Source: Pogostemon cablin (taxonomy: Eukaryota; Streptophyta; Magnoliopsida; Lamiales; Lamiaceae). From it: a DNA stretch of 64,000 bases. This document shows positions 10,852 through 22,254 of the stretch, piece after piece. Every line of letters begins with the position of its first letter. Positions within the stretch are counted from its first letter, which is position 1. Under the pieces are notes generated by a model. That model ran no database searches, had not been told where the DNA came from, and saw only the letters and a program-made list of their open reading frames with translations. The stretch is from contig CM042985.1 in assembly GCA_023678885.1 (NCBI GenBank), positions 17,276,465 to 17,340,464 on the forward strand, written 5' to 3'. The position numbers were made by a program, and so were the translations under genes.

Positions 10852-12382
10852 GAAAAGAAAGGAAGCCAAGGTTCATTCTAATAAAAGACAAGATAGACCA
10901 TCTCGGGAAGATCCAGTGACAAAGAAGCTAAGGCTTCAAGAGCGGTTGTCTTTGAACTTTAAGATTTGGATGAATGAATGAGATGAGATCAAGGAGAAAT
11001 GGGTAGATGTGTCTGATAAGATTGGTCAAATGAGGTATCAAGATGATTGAACGATGATTACCATGTGCATTAGAGACGATATCCTATGGATGTTTGATCA
11101 AGTTGGAATTCGCCACTTCATGGAGTTGAAAGAGCTTACTTATTTCCATGTGACTGTGGAAGTATTATGTTCGATTCCTGTGAAGAAAGGCTCAAGCAAC
11201 CTTCCGTATGAGTGTTCATTTCAGCTTGGAGGTGAGCAGAGGACATGGTCAGCAGAGAATTTTAATATCTTGTTTCAGACTCCTAGGTGGGATTGCGAGG
11301 GCTGAAAATAGTTACTTCAATGCCAATAGATTCTGGAGAGAGATTTCTGGTGAGGATGTAGATTACAAGACTAGCAGCGCTCATGCCTCGTTGATTCAGA
11401 ATCCAGTGCTCCGATATATGGATCGAGTGTTGAGCAACACACTGTTTGCTCGGTCTGAGGAAAGTTGTGTATCGAGGGGAGAGTTATATGTCCTCCGGTG
11501 TATGCTCAATGTAGTGAGGTTCAATATGAGATCATATCTCATTTATCAACTTAACAGGTGCAGGATTTCTCCATTTCAGAGAGTCAAAATAGGAGGGTTG
11601 CTTACCTCGGTGGCTGAGTACTATCATATGGACTTTGCCGGTATTTCACCTATCCTGAAGGATCCCGATTTAGTGATGAGCACATGTGTGAAGGGGGATT
11701 TGCCCATCTGAGGGATGGAGATTGGTTCTTCACGAGGGGATCAAAGCCCTTTACTTTCATGTTGCCTTTTGATTTAGGTGAGTTGACTACTATTAGGAAT
11801 GAGGGAAACATGCTGATGAACACCCTCGGACACACTGCTATCTCCATCACTTGTTTGACAAAGGGTGATTGGAGGACTGTAGCTCAGATGTATGCTGAGG
11901 GGATGATAGATGAGCTGCAGAGGATTGTAGACGAGGGGCATTTTCAGCCACCACAGCAGCAGCAGCAGGAGCCAGGAGAGGATCAGGTGGATCCAGAGAT
12001 GGGAGATCCACAACCGGATGAGAGACCACCATGACCCATTCCAGCAGTGCCACAGTAGTAGTGGACTGGCCCGGATACTTATTTGCATGAGTAGTTTAGA
12101 TTGATTCATGAACAGTTCGCTACACTGAATGCGAACCAGCAAGAGACAAATAGGCAGCTGGAATTGGTGAATGTGAACTATACAGCACTGGATGAGAAGT
12201 ACAACACGTTGCAGAATAACAATGTGGAGATGGATATGAGATTGGAGAGGATATATGCTCATGAGCGCGAGTTGGATAGAAAGCTAAACAGTCTTCATAG
12301 AGATTTGGATCGATTGCGCGTGGAGATGGGTGATGGAGATGATGAAGAGGGTGCGGATGATGATGATGCTCCGAAGGAGTAG
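10852..12382 (+). pseudogene. Athila env-like / extra ORF (broken)
   Basis: Extra ORF downstream of pol, as in the Athila lineage; function unknown. A basic N-terminal stretch is followed by MITMCIRDDILWMFDQVGI at 11054, resembling the conserved block of Athila extra ORFs. Frameshifts near 11285 and 11690 split it. The middle part has IGGLLTSVAEYYHMDF; after a Gln/Pro-rich stretch and two stops near 12035-12060 comes a coiled-coil-like segment (12101-12340) ending in an acidic tail. No clear signal peptide or transmembrane helix is seen, so a true envelope role is doubtful. Homologue: D 48960-50432 minus. Confidence 0.7.
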
Positions 12383-13250
12383 GATGCACCAGGTTTTTAT
12401 CTTCATCTGTTTCGTCTCATCTCTCTTCTCTTTTTCTCTTTACAGGATTGGTATTTGTGGTGTGAGTGGTATGTACGTATATTGTTGGTTGTTAGATTGA
12501 GAGGTGATTATACTTGTATGGATTGTATTGCTATGAGGGTTCTTGGTTTAGTATGATGCATTCGTATATTACATGTGTTGATTTTTATTGATTAGAAGCG
12601 TATATGCTTGATAAGTATGTGAATTTATTGTGAAATTGATCTTGGTTATTTACTTGAAGAGTACCCATGTGAGAATTTGAGCCATTTAAATCATGCTAGT
12701 TCGTGATAATTTATTCATGAGAGAATCGTTCATATGACCGTATTCTAGTACTTGGCTTGGCGTATTGTGTGAAACTTATGATTGAGGAATTGCTAGGAAT
12801 TGCTTGGTGTATTCTAGAATTGCTAGGTGTAATCAAGTTACTTAGCCAAAATTTTACCTTACCTGTGAACATATGTATCATTGTAAGCCCTTTTGAGCCT
12901 TAAAAAGCTTTTTCTTTGGCAAGCCTTGATAAAAAGCCTTATTAAATCTTTACTTGAGTCTTGTTATATATCCTATTCGTTAGTAGAGAGTTGAGGTGTG
13001 TAAGTGCTTGAAAGAATGGGAAGGTGAAAGCTTGGTTGAGAATTATGAAAAAGAAAGAAGTATGGTTAAATCTTGTTTAGGGTAGTGCCTGAAACTGGTA
13101 CCTCGATTGCTTAGAAAGGGTAGTGCGAAATTGGTACCCTTGCTCATTGAAGAAAGATGATGTTGATGCTTGGAGAAAGAAGGAGAATCAAATTATGAAG
13201 TTTGTGAGAATAAGATGGAGAAACAGACGAAGCTATATGATGAAAAGCAA
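12383..13250 (+). other. 3' UTR of Athila A
   Basis: Noncoding. It contains a duplicated motif with GGTACC and GGGTAGTGC (13080-13101 and 13118-13139) that recurs in the 3' UTRs of B, C and D. Homology to D's 3' UTR continues to about 13248, then inverted gag DNA begins. Confidence 0.6.
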
Positions 13251-13609
13251 AACTGAAGAAATTTTTTGAGATGCTGATATGGATCTTCAAAATAACCTCC
13301 AGAACAGGGATTCTTCTCTACCATGTTAATAAGAGTAGGGTGTATCTCAAAATCATCATTTTCCCCCTTGCTCCTATCAACCCCATGTTGAAAATCCCAT
13401 AGTTCGCGAAAATTTCACGTGTGGCAACATTATCTGGATTCTGTCTTGCTCCGGCCATGTTTTGCACTGTGTATTATTTGTACATTTCTTCCTCTCCTTT
13501 TCCTAGTGCACAAGTACCTCAAAACAATTCAAGGTTAGATATCAATAAATAATCACAATTAAAAGTCTTAATCAACTATAAATAATAAAATCAATAATAT
13601 TCAAGAACT
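13251..13609 (-). pseudogene. gag: Athila gag N-terminus and leader, copy F
   Basis: Read on the minus strand, an ATG at 13459 opens MAGARQNPDNVATREIFANY, and shifted frames give NPCSGG and EDPYQHLKKF, the Athila Gag N-terminal pattern. 13460-13609 is the leader, which begins AGTTCTTG after the LTR as in A but has lost the rest of the PBS. It is cut at about 13250 against A in opposite orientation. Confidence 0.65.
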
Positions 13610-15501
13610 TGATACGCGTTTTCTTTGCACGCAAAATTAATCCCCAAGTATTAAGGATATCGGTTGCAGCTTAAGCAAGCGACCAAATGAATTATCGAAC
13701 CAAAAGGACGACGTATTATCAATTTAATTATTTACTAAATTAATTAAGATGTAAGGCAATAACGTTTGAGGATTGAATGATTAACTAATAAACAATTAAT
13801 TAAAATAATAAATTAAATAAAATATCTCTCGAAGAATACGAAAGTTGATCAAGTAGGAGAATATATAGCTCTAGGATAATCTAGTTTCACACATTAATTT
13901 CCCTTCCGTGTGTTGATTCTGACTCTGCCTTGTGGAATATGGACGCATCACTAAACCATGCATATCTACTCTATATACACAAGTAAACATGCGTGTAACA
14001 CGTGTGAATAACCTCGGAACAAGAGATATAATTCCACCCCCTTTCTAGGTACTATCAGTATCAATTATTTTTCAGGCCGATTAGTACTCTAACCCGATAT
14101 GATCTCCCTTTATAAGTATTATAAAATTATCCTCTTTATCCTACTTACTAACCCGAATTCAATTCAATTAATAAATATTTATATATGATAGTTCTAATGA
14201 AGTTTCGGAGTCCTCTAACTTAAAATCAAAACATGGAATCCAAACATGGAATCCTGTTCAGCGGTGAACGCACTCAATCTACAACCAAGATATATATTAA
14301 GACTCTATATACCAATTGAAGATTCATAAAATGACCGTGAATATAGATTAAGAAAGCACAATCATATATAAAATAAATTCACAAGTAGTGTTGTACGGAG
14401 TTTACACATGAAAGTTCAATTAATTCATAAAAACCTTCACAACTCTATATCTACCAAAAAGGCCCTAGTCTATGATGTTATGAAGAACAATCATGGATGT
14501 TGGATAGATCTTAACCTGATGTCTGGAAAATTACAAGATAAATTAGGAAATAAAATAAACCCTAGATGTGGGAGTCATCGCGTCCTTCTCCGTCTTGAAT
14601 CCTCCTCTTGGTTCTCCTCTTGATTCTACGAACGAATCTTCAAAGTGATGGATGGATGGAGAAAAGGATGTGGATGATGGTAGGGGGTGAACCCCCCTTG
14701 TGGGGTGTAGGATGGTTGTGTTGTGTTGTATCCAATCTGTATTCTATAGTATTGTGTCTTCTTGGTGTGATTTACATCCCCTTTTATACTTGTAAGCTCT
14801 CCTTATGGACCTAGAATGTGATTTTTCTTGGAAAGCACGAAAATTCACGAACAGGGGGTAAAAATCCTGATTTTTTGCTGTCTAGGATTCGACTTCGACC
14901 ACGACCAGTGGTCGAACCGAACAGAGGAGGTCGAACTCTGGTCGAACTGCAGTGCGCAGTTTCACCGTTTTGCTCATAACTTCCACATCCGAGCTCCGAT
15001 TTGAGTGATTCTTATGCTCACACAATTCTCTCTTACTTGGCTCTCTATCCATATAAATAACTCACAAAACTCAAAGAATTAAAGATGTAACAAGCCATGG
15101 AAAGTAGAACATCTGTTCTGTTCGGCACAGCTTGCGCGACAACACCATTTTTCTCATAACTTCCTCGTTTGGAATCCAATTGAGGTGTTCTTTACGCCAA
15201 AGCGATCCTCTTTTCAGTGGCTTTCCAAATATATATCACAAAACTAGTTTTTATTTCAACACAAACACAGAAAAATTGCACAAGTTGAACATGCATTTTG
15301 CATCATTCATTACACAAGTTGCACCTTCTCTCCAACTTTGCACTTTTGATCCTTTTTCCACCTAAAATAAAATAAAACACCTCAAGTACACCTTTTTCTC
15401 ACATATATTGAATATAAGAGACTTGTGCTAATATATAACAATAATTCTCATAAAAAAATGTTAAATTGGACACTCAAACACGCCAATTTCCACTTTCAAC
15501 A
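13610..15501 (-). repeat. Athila LTR shared by fragments F and B
   Basis: Minus-strand LTR of about 1.9 kb. Its end (TGATACGCG at 13610, plus-strand view) abuts a gag leader on the left. Its start (about 15501) abuts a PPT, GCCCCAAACTTA in plus-strand view, on the right. So it is the 5' LTR of one internal region and the 3' LTR of another. A TATA box is at 14781-14788 (inverted) and a short TTCGACCA array at 14887-14950. The 15501 boundary is inferred from the PPT. Confidence 0.65.
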
Positions 15502-17183
15502 ATGCCCCAAACTTACCCGTTGCTCGTCTCGAGGCAACAAAATAAAACTAAAGAGAGAGAGAGAGAGTAAAATTAGCGGAGAAACAAGGACTATGAGAAA
15601 TACCCCATTCACAATACAATTATCCCCAACTTAGGTCATGCAACTCTCATTTCATGTAATAATCAATTCATAGCATACAAGATAAGACAATCACCACCAA
15701 TTCAAATGCCCCATTGTCATGTTCTCACAGAAAGTATATATCACTCGCATTCAAGTGTAAAAAATGTAAACTTATGGGTTAAGGTGTTTATTTCAGATTC
15801 AATTCAAGTGCATGCGTAACCATAAGCTTGTCAAAAGTCTCAAACTCTTCACCACTAAAAGGTATGACTCGATAATGGTATCAAAAAGGACTTTACTTTA
15901 GGATGTAATGTTGGCACTTTGGTTAAGGTAGGAAATATATGGATAATGTGACTCAAATAGTAGAGAACTAAAGCTGATTGATCACTTCAACTTTCATCCT
16001 TTATTTCTTTTCAATGCAGACGATTTTCATTCCTTCTCCACATTGAAGCACAACTATTTTTTTTTTCTTTTCTATTTTTTCTTTTTTCTTGAGGTACCAG
16101 TTTCGGACACTACCTCACACATCCTCCATAGGTTACTAGATTTAAGCACTACCCTAGGGTGTTTGATTCAATGAAGTACTAGATTTAAGCACTACACCAT
16201 GATTTTCCTTAGATGCATTTTCAAGCTCAATCACTGTTTTCACAAATTCATTCCTTCTCAAACTCTTATCAAACTCCATGAACATAATTTGAAAAGCCAT
16301 TAATTCTCTTCTAGAAGGACAATCAAAGCTCAAAAAATTCAGAAGCTCATAGTGGTTATTTCTCGTAAGCTGCCAAAGAATGAGGTTTTTAGGCTCAACG
16401 GGGCTAACTACAAATAAACATCATTCGGTAGGGAATCATTTGGCTAAGTGACTCATAAATTCAAGGATGACCTAAAATCATCTCCCATCATCTAACATAC
16501 ATATAGTTTCAAGTAAGACAATAGGCAACTTCTAGAATACACACATAAGAACGATACTCACCAGAAAAGAAAAATCATATGATTATGTACATGATCAACG
16601 AGGCTCAAAATCTCACATGAGTTTTTAACAAGTAACAGAACACCTTTTATGGTAAGTTATATCCCACAAGTACACAAAAAACTTCATATCACAATATAAC
16701 TCAAGTATAATTCCTTCATCAATTTCAAGAGCATATGAATTCTAGGCACAATTTGAACATATAAGCTCACATGGATCACCACAAAAAACTCAATCCTTCA
16801 ACTCCATGAATTAAAAGCACATATAAAAATTAGAATAAGAAAATGAGGGCACCTGATTTCTCTTCAACGTATGCACGAGCTCCTCGAGTCAAAGCCTCAA
16901 TGTAGAATTCGTCCTGCCACTCTTTTACCTTTCTATCATTAAAGCTCAAACACTCATCATCACATGATTCATCAATAATAAAATAGGAGAACTATAAGAA
17001 AGAATCAATTGACTGTCTAATTGACTCCACACGCTAGAAACACCACTGAACACTAGGCAAATTGCAAAAAATCGACACATTAAAACCGATTAAAGTTTCA
17101 ACATACCACAAAAAATCAACTCCGCTAGCAAACATTACAAAGAAAAGATTATACTCTTGGTGCTTTAATGAGGTAAGAACATC

Positions 17184-17200
17184 ACACCTCCCAAACTTAA
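17184..17200 (-). other. Internal polypurine-tract-like site (B)
   Basis: CACCTCCCAAACTTAA in plus-strand view, the inverted counterpart of A 9411-9433, at the same place after the coding remnant. Confidence 0.5.
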
Positions 17201-17373
17201 TAAAAACGTAAGTCAAAACTAAGTTTGAAAAGAGATGTAATTGCCGATTAGTAAGCACCTTAAATATAAAAATTTCTTACTCACACGAAAGAAATAAAGC
17301 AATAAAATAAAAGGAAAACCCCCAACAGGCACTCATATTTAACGTCGAAGAGTCATGATGGTAGAGGATGGTC

Positions 17374-17999
17374 TTATCGCATCCTCACCTTCAAATACTT
17401 TCTTTCACTCTTCTTGTCTACACTCAATACCTCACCTTTCTTGGTAACAAGAATATGATCCTCCGAATTTCCTTCCTCCCATGGTTGTCTAGACACCTCC
17501 TTGTCAATCTTCCACTTAAATTCAAAATCATCTATCTTAGTAAAATCAAGATTAAACAAGTTAGAAATCACATCTATGCTCTCGCATGATTGATTCTCCA
17601 TGGGCATCTTCATAGCTTGATCAAGAGAGAAAACCACATCTTCATTATCCATCTACAGTCTAAACTTCTCGTCTCTCAACCTCTTTGCTCTTTCCCACTT
17701 TTTCTCAACTATAAGCTCAATATTCTGCTCTTTGGATGGTATGGGAGTAGCATCAACATTATATAAAGCATTCGGCATGGAAAACAGTGCATAACAGAAT
17801 GAATCAACCTGAGTTCGACTAGGGTTGCTGGTCGAATTGATTGAATAGTGGTCGAAGTGCATACCTGAACGTACATTCTCTTCCTTACAGGCCAGTTCAA
17901 CCACGGTTTGACCAACTGGTTTGGTCGAACGACAGTGATCGTGGTCGAATCAAGCATCAGATAAAATAAAGTATGAGTGATGGTGTTGTTCGACCTGAG
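17374..17999 (-). pseudogene. gag: Gag C-terminus joined to protease scrap (B)
   Basis: On the minus strand, 17653-17998 matches the A gag C-terminus (motif array, then KKWERAKRLRDEKF). A stop follows. 17374-17652 opens with FSLDQAMKMPME, equal to the LDKAMKIPME block after the A protease, then about 75 residues with no match to A, C or D, and ends where the common post-pol sequence starts. Almost all of pol is replaced by this short segment. It might encode a small fused product, but the stop and the truncation argue against function. Confidence 0.6.
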
Positions 18000-18630
18000 A
18001 TACAGTATCTCATATGCTCTATCTAATACCCATCATTCGGATCTATTCCAAATGAAGGAGTATATTGAGATACCAGAAGTGTTCGAGAGAGTTGCATGTG
18101 CAACTAGGCCAGAGATAATTGAGCTTCCGCCAATCCATGATATTGATTTATAGATCAAGGATAAGCCAGTTTGGAATAGGCAACATAGCCTCAGATTCAA
18201 GCAGAGAAGGATTTCTTTCCAAGAAGATAAAATGATCAGTGAAAAATAGGGAAAGAAACCGATCGTGGAGGTAATCCAGGAACCAAAAAAGTTCACAACT
18301 ATAGGTGAACTGAAATGCCCAGAATGATGGAGAGGAGTCGAAGTAATATTCGCCATCACTAAAAAGGAAAATTCTATTCCTTGTGATGTCTTGTATTATC
18401 TCCAGTAACAAACAATTTGGAGATATCGAGGATAGCTCAAACTCGGAGAACTTGAGCTGGTGATCGAATGAGTAGCAGAAAGGTTCCCAGAGCAACTAGT
18501 GCTGGGACTAAAATTTCTCGAGGATCACAAACCTTGGGAAAGATTACAAGATGGAATATAATTCACGGTCAAAAAGAAAAGATGTAAGGTTCAATAGCAG
18601 AAGTTTGGGGTTATAGGCTCTTATCTACCC
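18000..18630 (+). pseudogene. EPRV movement protein tail and spacer to protease
   Basis: The first 109 bp repeat 1601-1709 with about nine differences, then the movement protein continues past the point where the left copy is cut (EIIELPP). The rest up to 18630 is degraded coding DNA with several stops and no recognised motif. Confidence 0.6.
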
Positions 18631-19017
18631 ATGACCACAAGTCCATTCTCGATATATGTCACCATAAGGATGATATATAAGGAGCACTGGGCAGAATATT
18701 TTGAGGTATACATCGATTCAGGAGTTGGTATCTGCATAACAAAAGAAGGAGTCTTTCCTAAAGGCTCAGGCGAATATTTTCCAACTTTACTAGGAAGAGA
18801 TTTCTTACAAAGGGTGCTAATCTTCAAAAGAGGAATCAAGCAAGCGGAAATTATGATTGGAGGAGCAGATCGTACCCCATGGTACAAAGTGAAAACTCCA
18901 CCGACATATTTTCATGACACCGGAGCAGATATCCTATTAGAAAATAATTTCCTACAGATTCAAGCATTTTACCGAAAAAATGCAACAAGAAGGCTTATTT
19001 TCACAATCCTTTATTAA
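18631..19017 (+). pseudogene. EPRV aspartic protease
   Basis: Open piece of 128 codons. It holds the active-site-like YIDSGVGICITKEG and, about 75 residues later, TGADILLENNFLQ, matching the two conserved blocks of caulimovirid proteases (D-T/S-G and DI(L/I)LGNNF). The Gly of LGNNF is Glu here. The virus enzyme cuts the polyprotein. It lies between the movement protein and RT. Confidence 0.75.
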
Positions 19018-19284
19018 CATAAGATCGTAGCACCAAGACTGCGTAATGCATTTCCGAGAAAAATATCGATCTAATTTCGCAGCAAGAGTGGTGATAATGA
19101 AGGAAAACTTAGCCATCCAAAGATGAACGATAGAAGGAAATATGGTGAAGCAGTCCTTCAGATGAGAATAGAGACTGTAGAAGGATGGAAGATGGAGAAA
19201 CTAAAAGAAAAAACAATCAACCTTCTCAAAGCAAGTTTAGGAGAGTGCTTACAGAAACACATCACAATCTAAGAACAAACATCT

Positions 19285-20246
19285 TTGGAGGACGTCAAAG
19301 AGAAGATACAGAGAAACTTCAATGAGGATCCTCGAGCTCGGTGGGACAAGAACGAGCTTAATGTCTCGCTCAAAGTAAAAGAAGGAAAGGAGCATGAGTT
19401 CGTGAGATACAAGCCTATCCTGATGAACCAAGAGGATCGAAAAGATATGCAGCAAATACTTAAGAAACATCTAGACCTTAAGTTGATATCACCAGAATTA
19501 TCTCTCCATACAACAGTTCAGGATTTCTGGTTCGAAATTATGGGGAAGTCAAGTGAGGAAAATCGAGACTTGTGATCAACTACAAAGGGATCAATAATAT
19601 CTTGGAGTTCGATGGATACTACTTACCAAGTAGGGAACACTTGGTCAACTCTATCAAGAATGCCAAGGTATTTTCAGAGTTCAATTGCAAATCTGTCTTC
19701 TACCAGATTATGATGGAAGAAGGGAGCAAGAAGTTCATAGCCTTCTCCACACCATAAGGCCATTATATCTGGAATGTCATGCCTATGGGCTTGGCAAACA
19801 CACCCTAGATATACCAAAGAAATATGGATAATCTTTTCAAAGATCATTTCTCATTCATGTTTGTTTATATGGATGACATCCTCATAGCCTCAAAAAATAT
19901 GAAGGAGCATTTGGTGCATCTGAAAGTATTTTCAGAGGTATGTCACAAGGAAAGATTAGTGCTTTCTAAAAAGAAGTCAATAATTGCAATAAAAAAGATT
20001 GAGTTTCTTGGGGCAGAGATTGATGAGTCCGGAATTATTCTACAACCACACATTGTAAAAAAGGTTCAAGGAATTCCTGAAGATCTCAAGGATAAGAGGC
20101 AACTCCAGAGCTTCCTAGGAGTTGTCAACTTTGCTGGAATGTTCATCAACAATCTAGCACAATACATGAAGGTGTTTAGTCCTCTATTGAAGAAAGATGT
20201 TGAATTTAAATGGGAGGATCACACCGAGAGATGGTTAAACAATTGA
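19285..20246 (+). pseudogene. EPRV reverse transcriptase (broken)
   Basis: RT domain in three open pieces: 19285-19575, 19572-19757 and 19824-20246. Motifs in order are VINYKGIN, FSEFNCKS, MPMGLANTP and the catalytic box FVYMDDILIAS (about 19860-19892), then FLGVVNF. A frameshift near 19570 and stops at about 19756 and 19806 inactivate it. The YMDD box and lack of integrase separate it from the Athila copies (FMDD). Confidence 0.85.
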
Positions 20247-20790
20247 AGGAGGTTTTCAAAAAGCTCCCAAAGTAAGCCATTCCAAATGACGAGGACAATC
20301 TATGCTATATACAGATAACAGTGACCATTAGTGGGCAGCAGTTCTTACAAAGTCCACATTCGAAGTAGAAGTGCCATGCAGATATTGCAGTGGACTTTTT
20401 GCGGAGAATGAGGCAAAGAGATGGCACATTAATGAAGATGAGTTCTTCGCAGTATGAAAGGCGTTCAAAAAATGGCCGCTGTTTCTTCTTGCAAAGAAAT
20501 TTATTCTGAAATTCGATAACACGACTTTCAAGGCCTTTATAAAAAAAATTAAATTAAATCAAAACCAGAAAAAGGATAGAATTTTAAGATGGCAAGCTGA
20601 ATGTCAATATTATGATTTTAATATTGTCATTATTAAATCTGTTGAAAATATTTTTGTAGATTTCCTGACAAGAGATGGAGGGATCCGAGATAAACTCCAT
20701 CCTGATCATTTCAAGGCACCCGATGGACAACTTCGAATTACTCAAAAGGGAATTCGAGAATCTGGTACTCAATGCTGAGTGTGCTGAAAA
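20247..20790 (+). pseudogene. EPRV RNase H (broken)
   Basis: Continuation of RT in degraded frames. RNase H-like pieces include CRYCSGLF, ENEAKRWHINEDEFFAV and, near 20640, VENIFVDFLTRDG, the usual end block of caulimovirid RNase H. Several stops and frame changes are present. Confidence 0.6.
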
Positions 20791-20806
20791 ATTATAAGAG
20801 AATGAC

Positions 20807-21900
20807 ATGACCAGAGCTTCTTATCGTACACAAGGTTGTATTCTCAGCAATGCGGATCTATTCGAGATCTTACGAGAATCAGTCCTCTTGGCTGTTGATA
20901 ATAATCAACAAAAGGAGAGTATTCAAGAATGGGGCTCTAAACCGGAGCAAGGGATTCAAGTAGCCTTAGCACGAGTCCTGGATTGGAACTTCCAAAGGAA
21001 TAACTGGTCCAAAGAAAAATAAAAGCTCTGTAGTCACATCTAGAGTCGTCGAGCCAACCCAGCACCTCTGGAGTAAAAGAGAAAGAGATCAACCTTAGGC
21101 TTATGGTGAGCACCGCTAAGGCTGGTTTTAACTTAGCTAATTTTTCTCATTTGCAAGATTACCAGGCCAATTGGGAGAAATTGAACACAAGATAGGGAAT
21201 CCATTTGGAAAAATTCCGGGTAGATGTATTGGGGCTATACCCCCAAGTTTAGATGAGAGAAGGCTCGAGTCCAACCAATATAAAGCAGTGGTACGATTTA
21301 TGGGCATTAGCCTCGATATACACCATCACACCAAGCTTTCCAAAAATCTCAAAATTGCCGAATTGGCTAAGGAAGGTAGTGGAAAATGCATGAACAATGA
21401 ATGATACTTTATCCAGAGGAGATATATTGGAGCATTACTTCACCAGTGCAGCTCCAGGTTCGATTGGGAAAGGCTGCCACAAAGCCTTTCACTTTATCAA
21501 ATTAAGAAGACTGGATGTGGAAGCATTAAACTGAATCAAGGAGTCTTCTAGGAAGGAACCAGTCTTGATTTCTATATATTCAGAGGATCAAATCTCGACG
21601 GGAAGGGCGAGGTGTTTGTACGCCAGCATTCAAGCTATGAATCAGGTAAAGTTCCCGTTCAAATTTGAACACAAAACAATGAACGGGTCCTTTTTGTTGA
21701 ACACCTTAACAGGAAGAAAAATACAGTTTGCTGAAGATGCTTTCGAAGACAAGCGAGAGCTTCTTTGGGATAGTAGGTTACCGATTAGTAAAAAACTCAT
21801 CGGAAATATTACAACATGGCCCACTTTGGGCAATGGACATATAAAATATGCTCAAGCTGCTCTACCCAAAAGAAAGCAGAATTTAGGAAAGAAGTAAGAT
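20807..21900 (+). pseudogene. Downstream EPRV ORF (ORF2-like), unknown function
   Basis: Three open pieces follow the RNase H: 20807-21022, 21171-21404 and 21565-21897. No motif is recognised. The position between RNase H and promoter fits the second ORF of florendovirus-type genomes. Frame changes and stops break it. It could also be the remnant of a transactivator-like gene, but nothing in the sequence proves this. Confidence 0.45.
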
Positions 21901-22156
21901 TAGGCATAGGAAGAAGAAGGATTGATGGACCCTCTCCAGCAAAGGAAGGAACACGTTTCGAAACACACAAGAGCCGGAGGACCCTTCGGATGCTAAAGTG
22001 GATAAATGACTCTTCAAAAAGTAAGAGTTGGATGTCTTTTCCAAAGGGGTAATGAGCCATGTGATTCTTGCAAAAGCCAAAAGAGAGATGACCCAGATGA
22101 GGGCATCCAATGAAGAGAAGGGGACCAGCCAGCTAAAAGTTGGAATCTAATGGGAA

Positions 22157-22232
22157 TGACGTAAGCGGTGACGTCACTAAAAATTAAAAGAACTTAAAAT
22201 CCAAATGTCACGTCTAGGAACCTCTATAAATA
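22157..22232 (+). promoter_or_regulatory. 35S-like EPRV promoter: as-1-like element and TATA box
   Basis: TGACGTAAGCGGTGACGTCA (22157-22176) has two TGACG half-sites arranged as in the as-1 element of caulimovirus 35S promoters. TATAAATA is at 22225-22232, about 50 bp downstream, the spacing usual for as-1 and TATA. It would drive the pregenomic RNA and is bound in plants by TGA-type bZIP factors. Both sites look intact. Confidence 0.75.
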
Positions 22233-22254
22233 AGGGAGTTTGAGGAAGCAGAAT

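Larger units (their letters stand above)
1710..13250 (+). mobile_element. Athila-type Ty3/gypsy retrotransposon A (3' LTR lost)
   Basis: Plus-strand LTR retrotransposon with the Athila order: 5' LTR, PBS, gag, protease, RT, RNase H, integrase, long spacer, env-like ORF, 3' UTR. Athila features seen are a protease with DLG instead of DTG/DSG, RT box FMDD, the LILGRPFL protease motif and an extra ORF downstream of pol. The element starts in EPRV DNA at 1710. Its 3' UTR stops near 13250 against inverted gag DNA of another copy, so no 3' LTR of its own is present. All coding parts are broken. Confidence 0.85.
15502..17999 (-). mobile_element. Internally deleted Athila element B
   Basis: Minus strand. 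From the PPT at about 15504 it runs through a 3' UTR (15515-17180) with no ORF worth calling, an internal PPT (17184-17200), a short remnant in place of pol, and the gag C-terminus. It is cut at 17999 by EPRV sequence. Protease, RT, RNase H and integrase are absent apart from a few codons, so B was non-autonomous before it broke. Confidence 0.7.

Noticed and set aside
11774..12262. 162-codon minus-strand ORF
   Set aside because: Shadow of the env-like ORF on the plus strand; composition reflects the reverse of the Gln-rich and coiled-coil part.
10852..12382. True viral envelope gene
   Set aside because: No signal peptide, no hydrophobic fusion or anchor segment that I can see; only the position is env-like.
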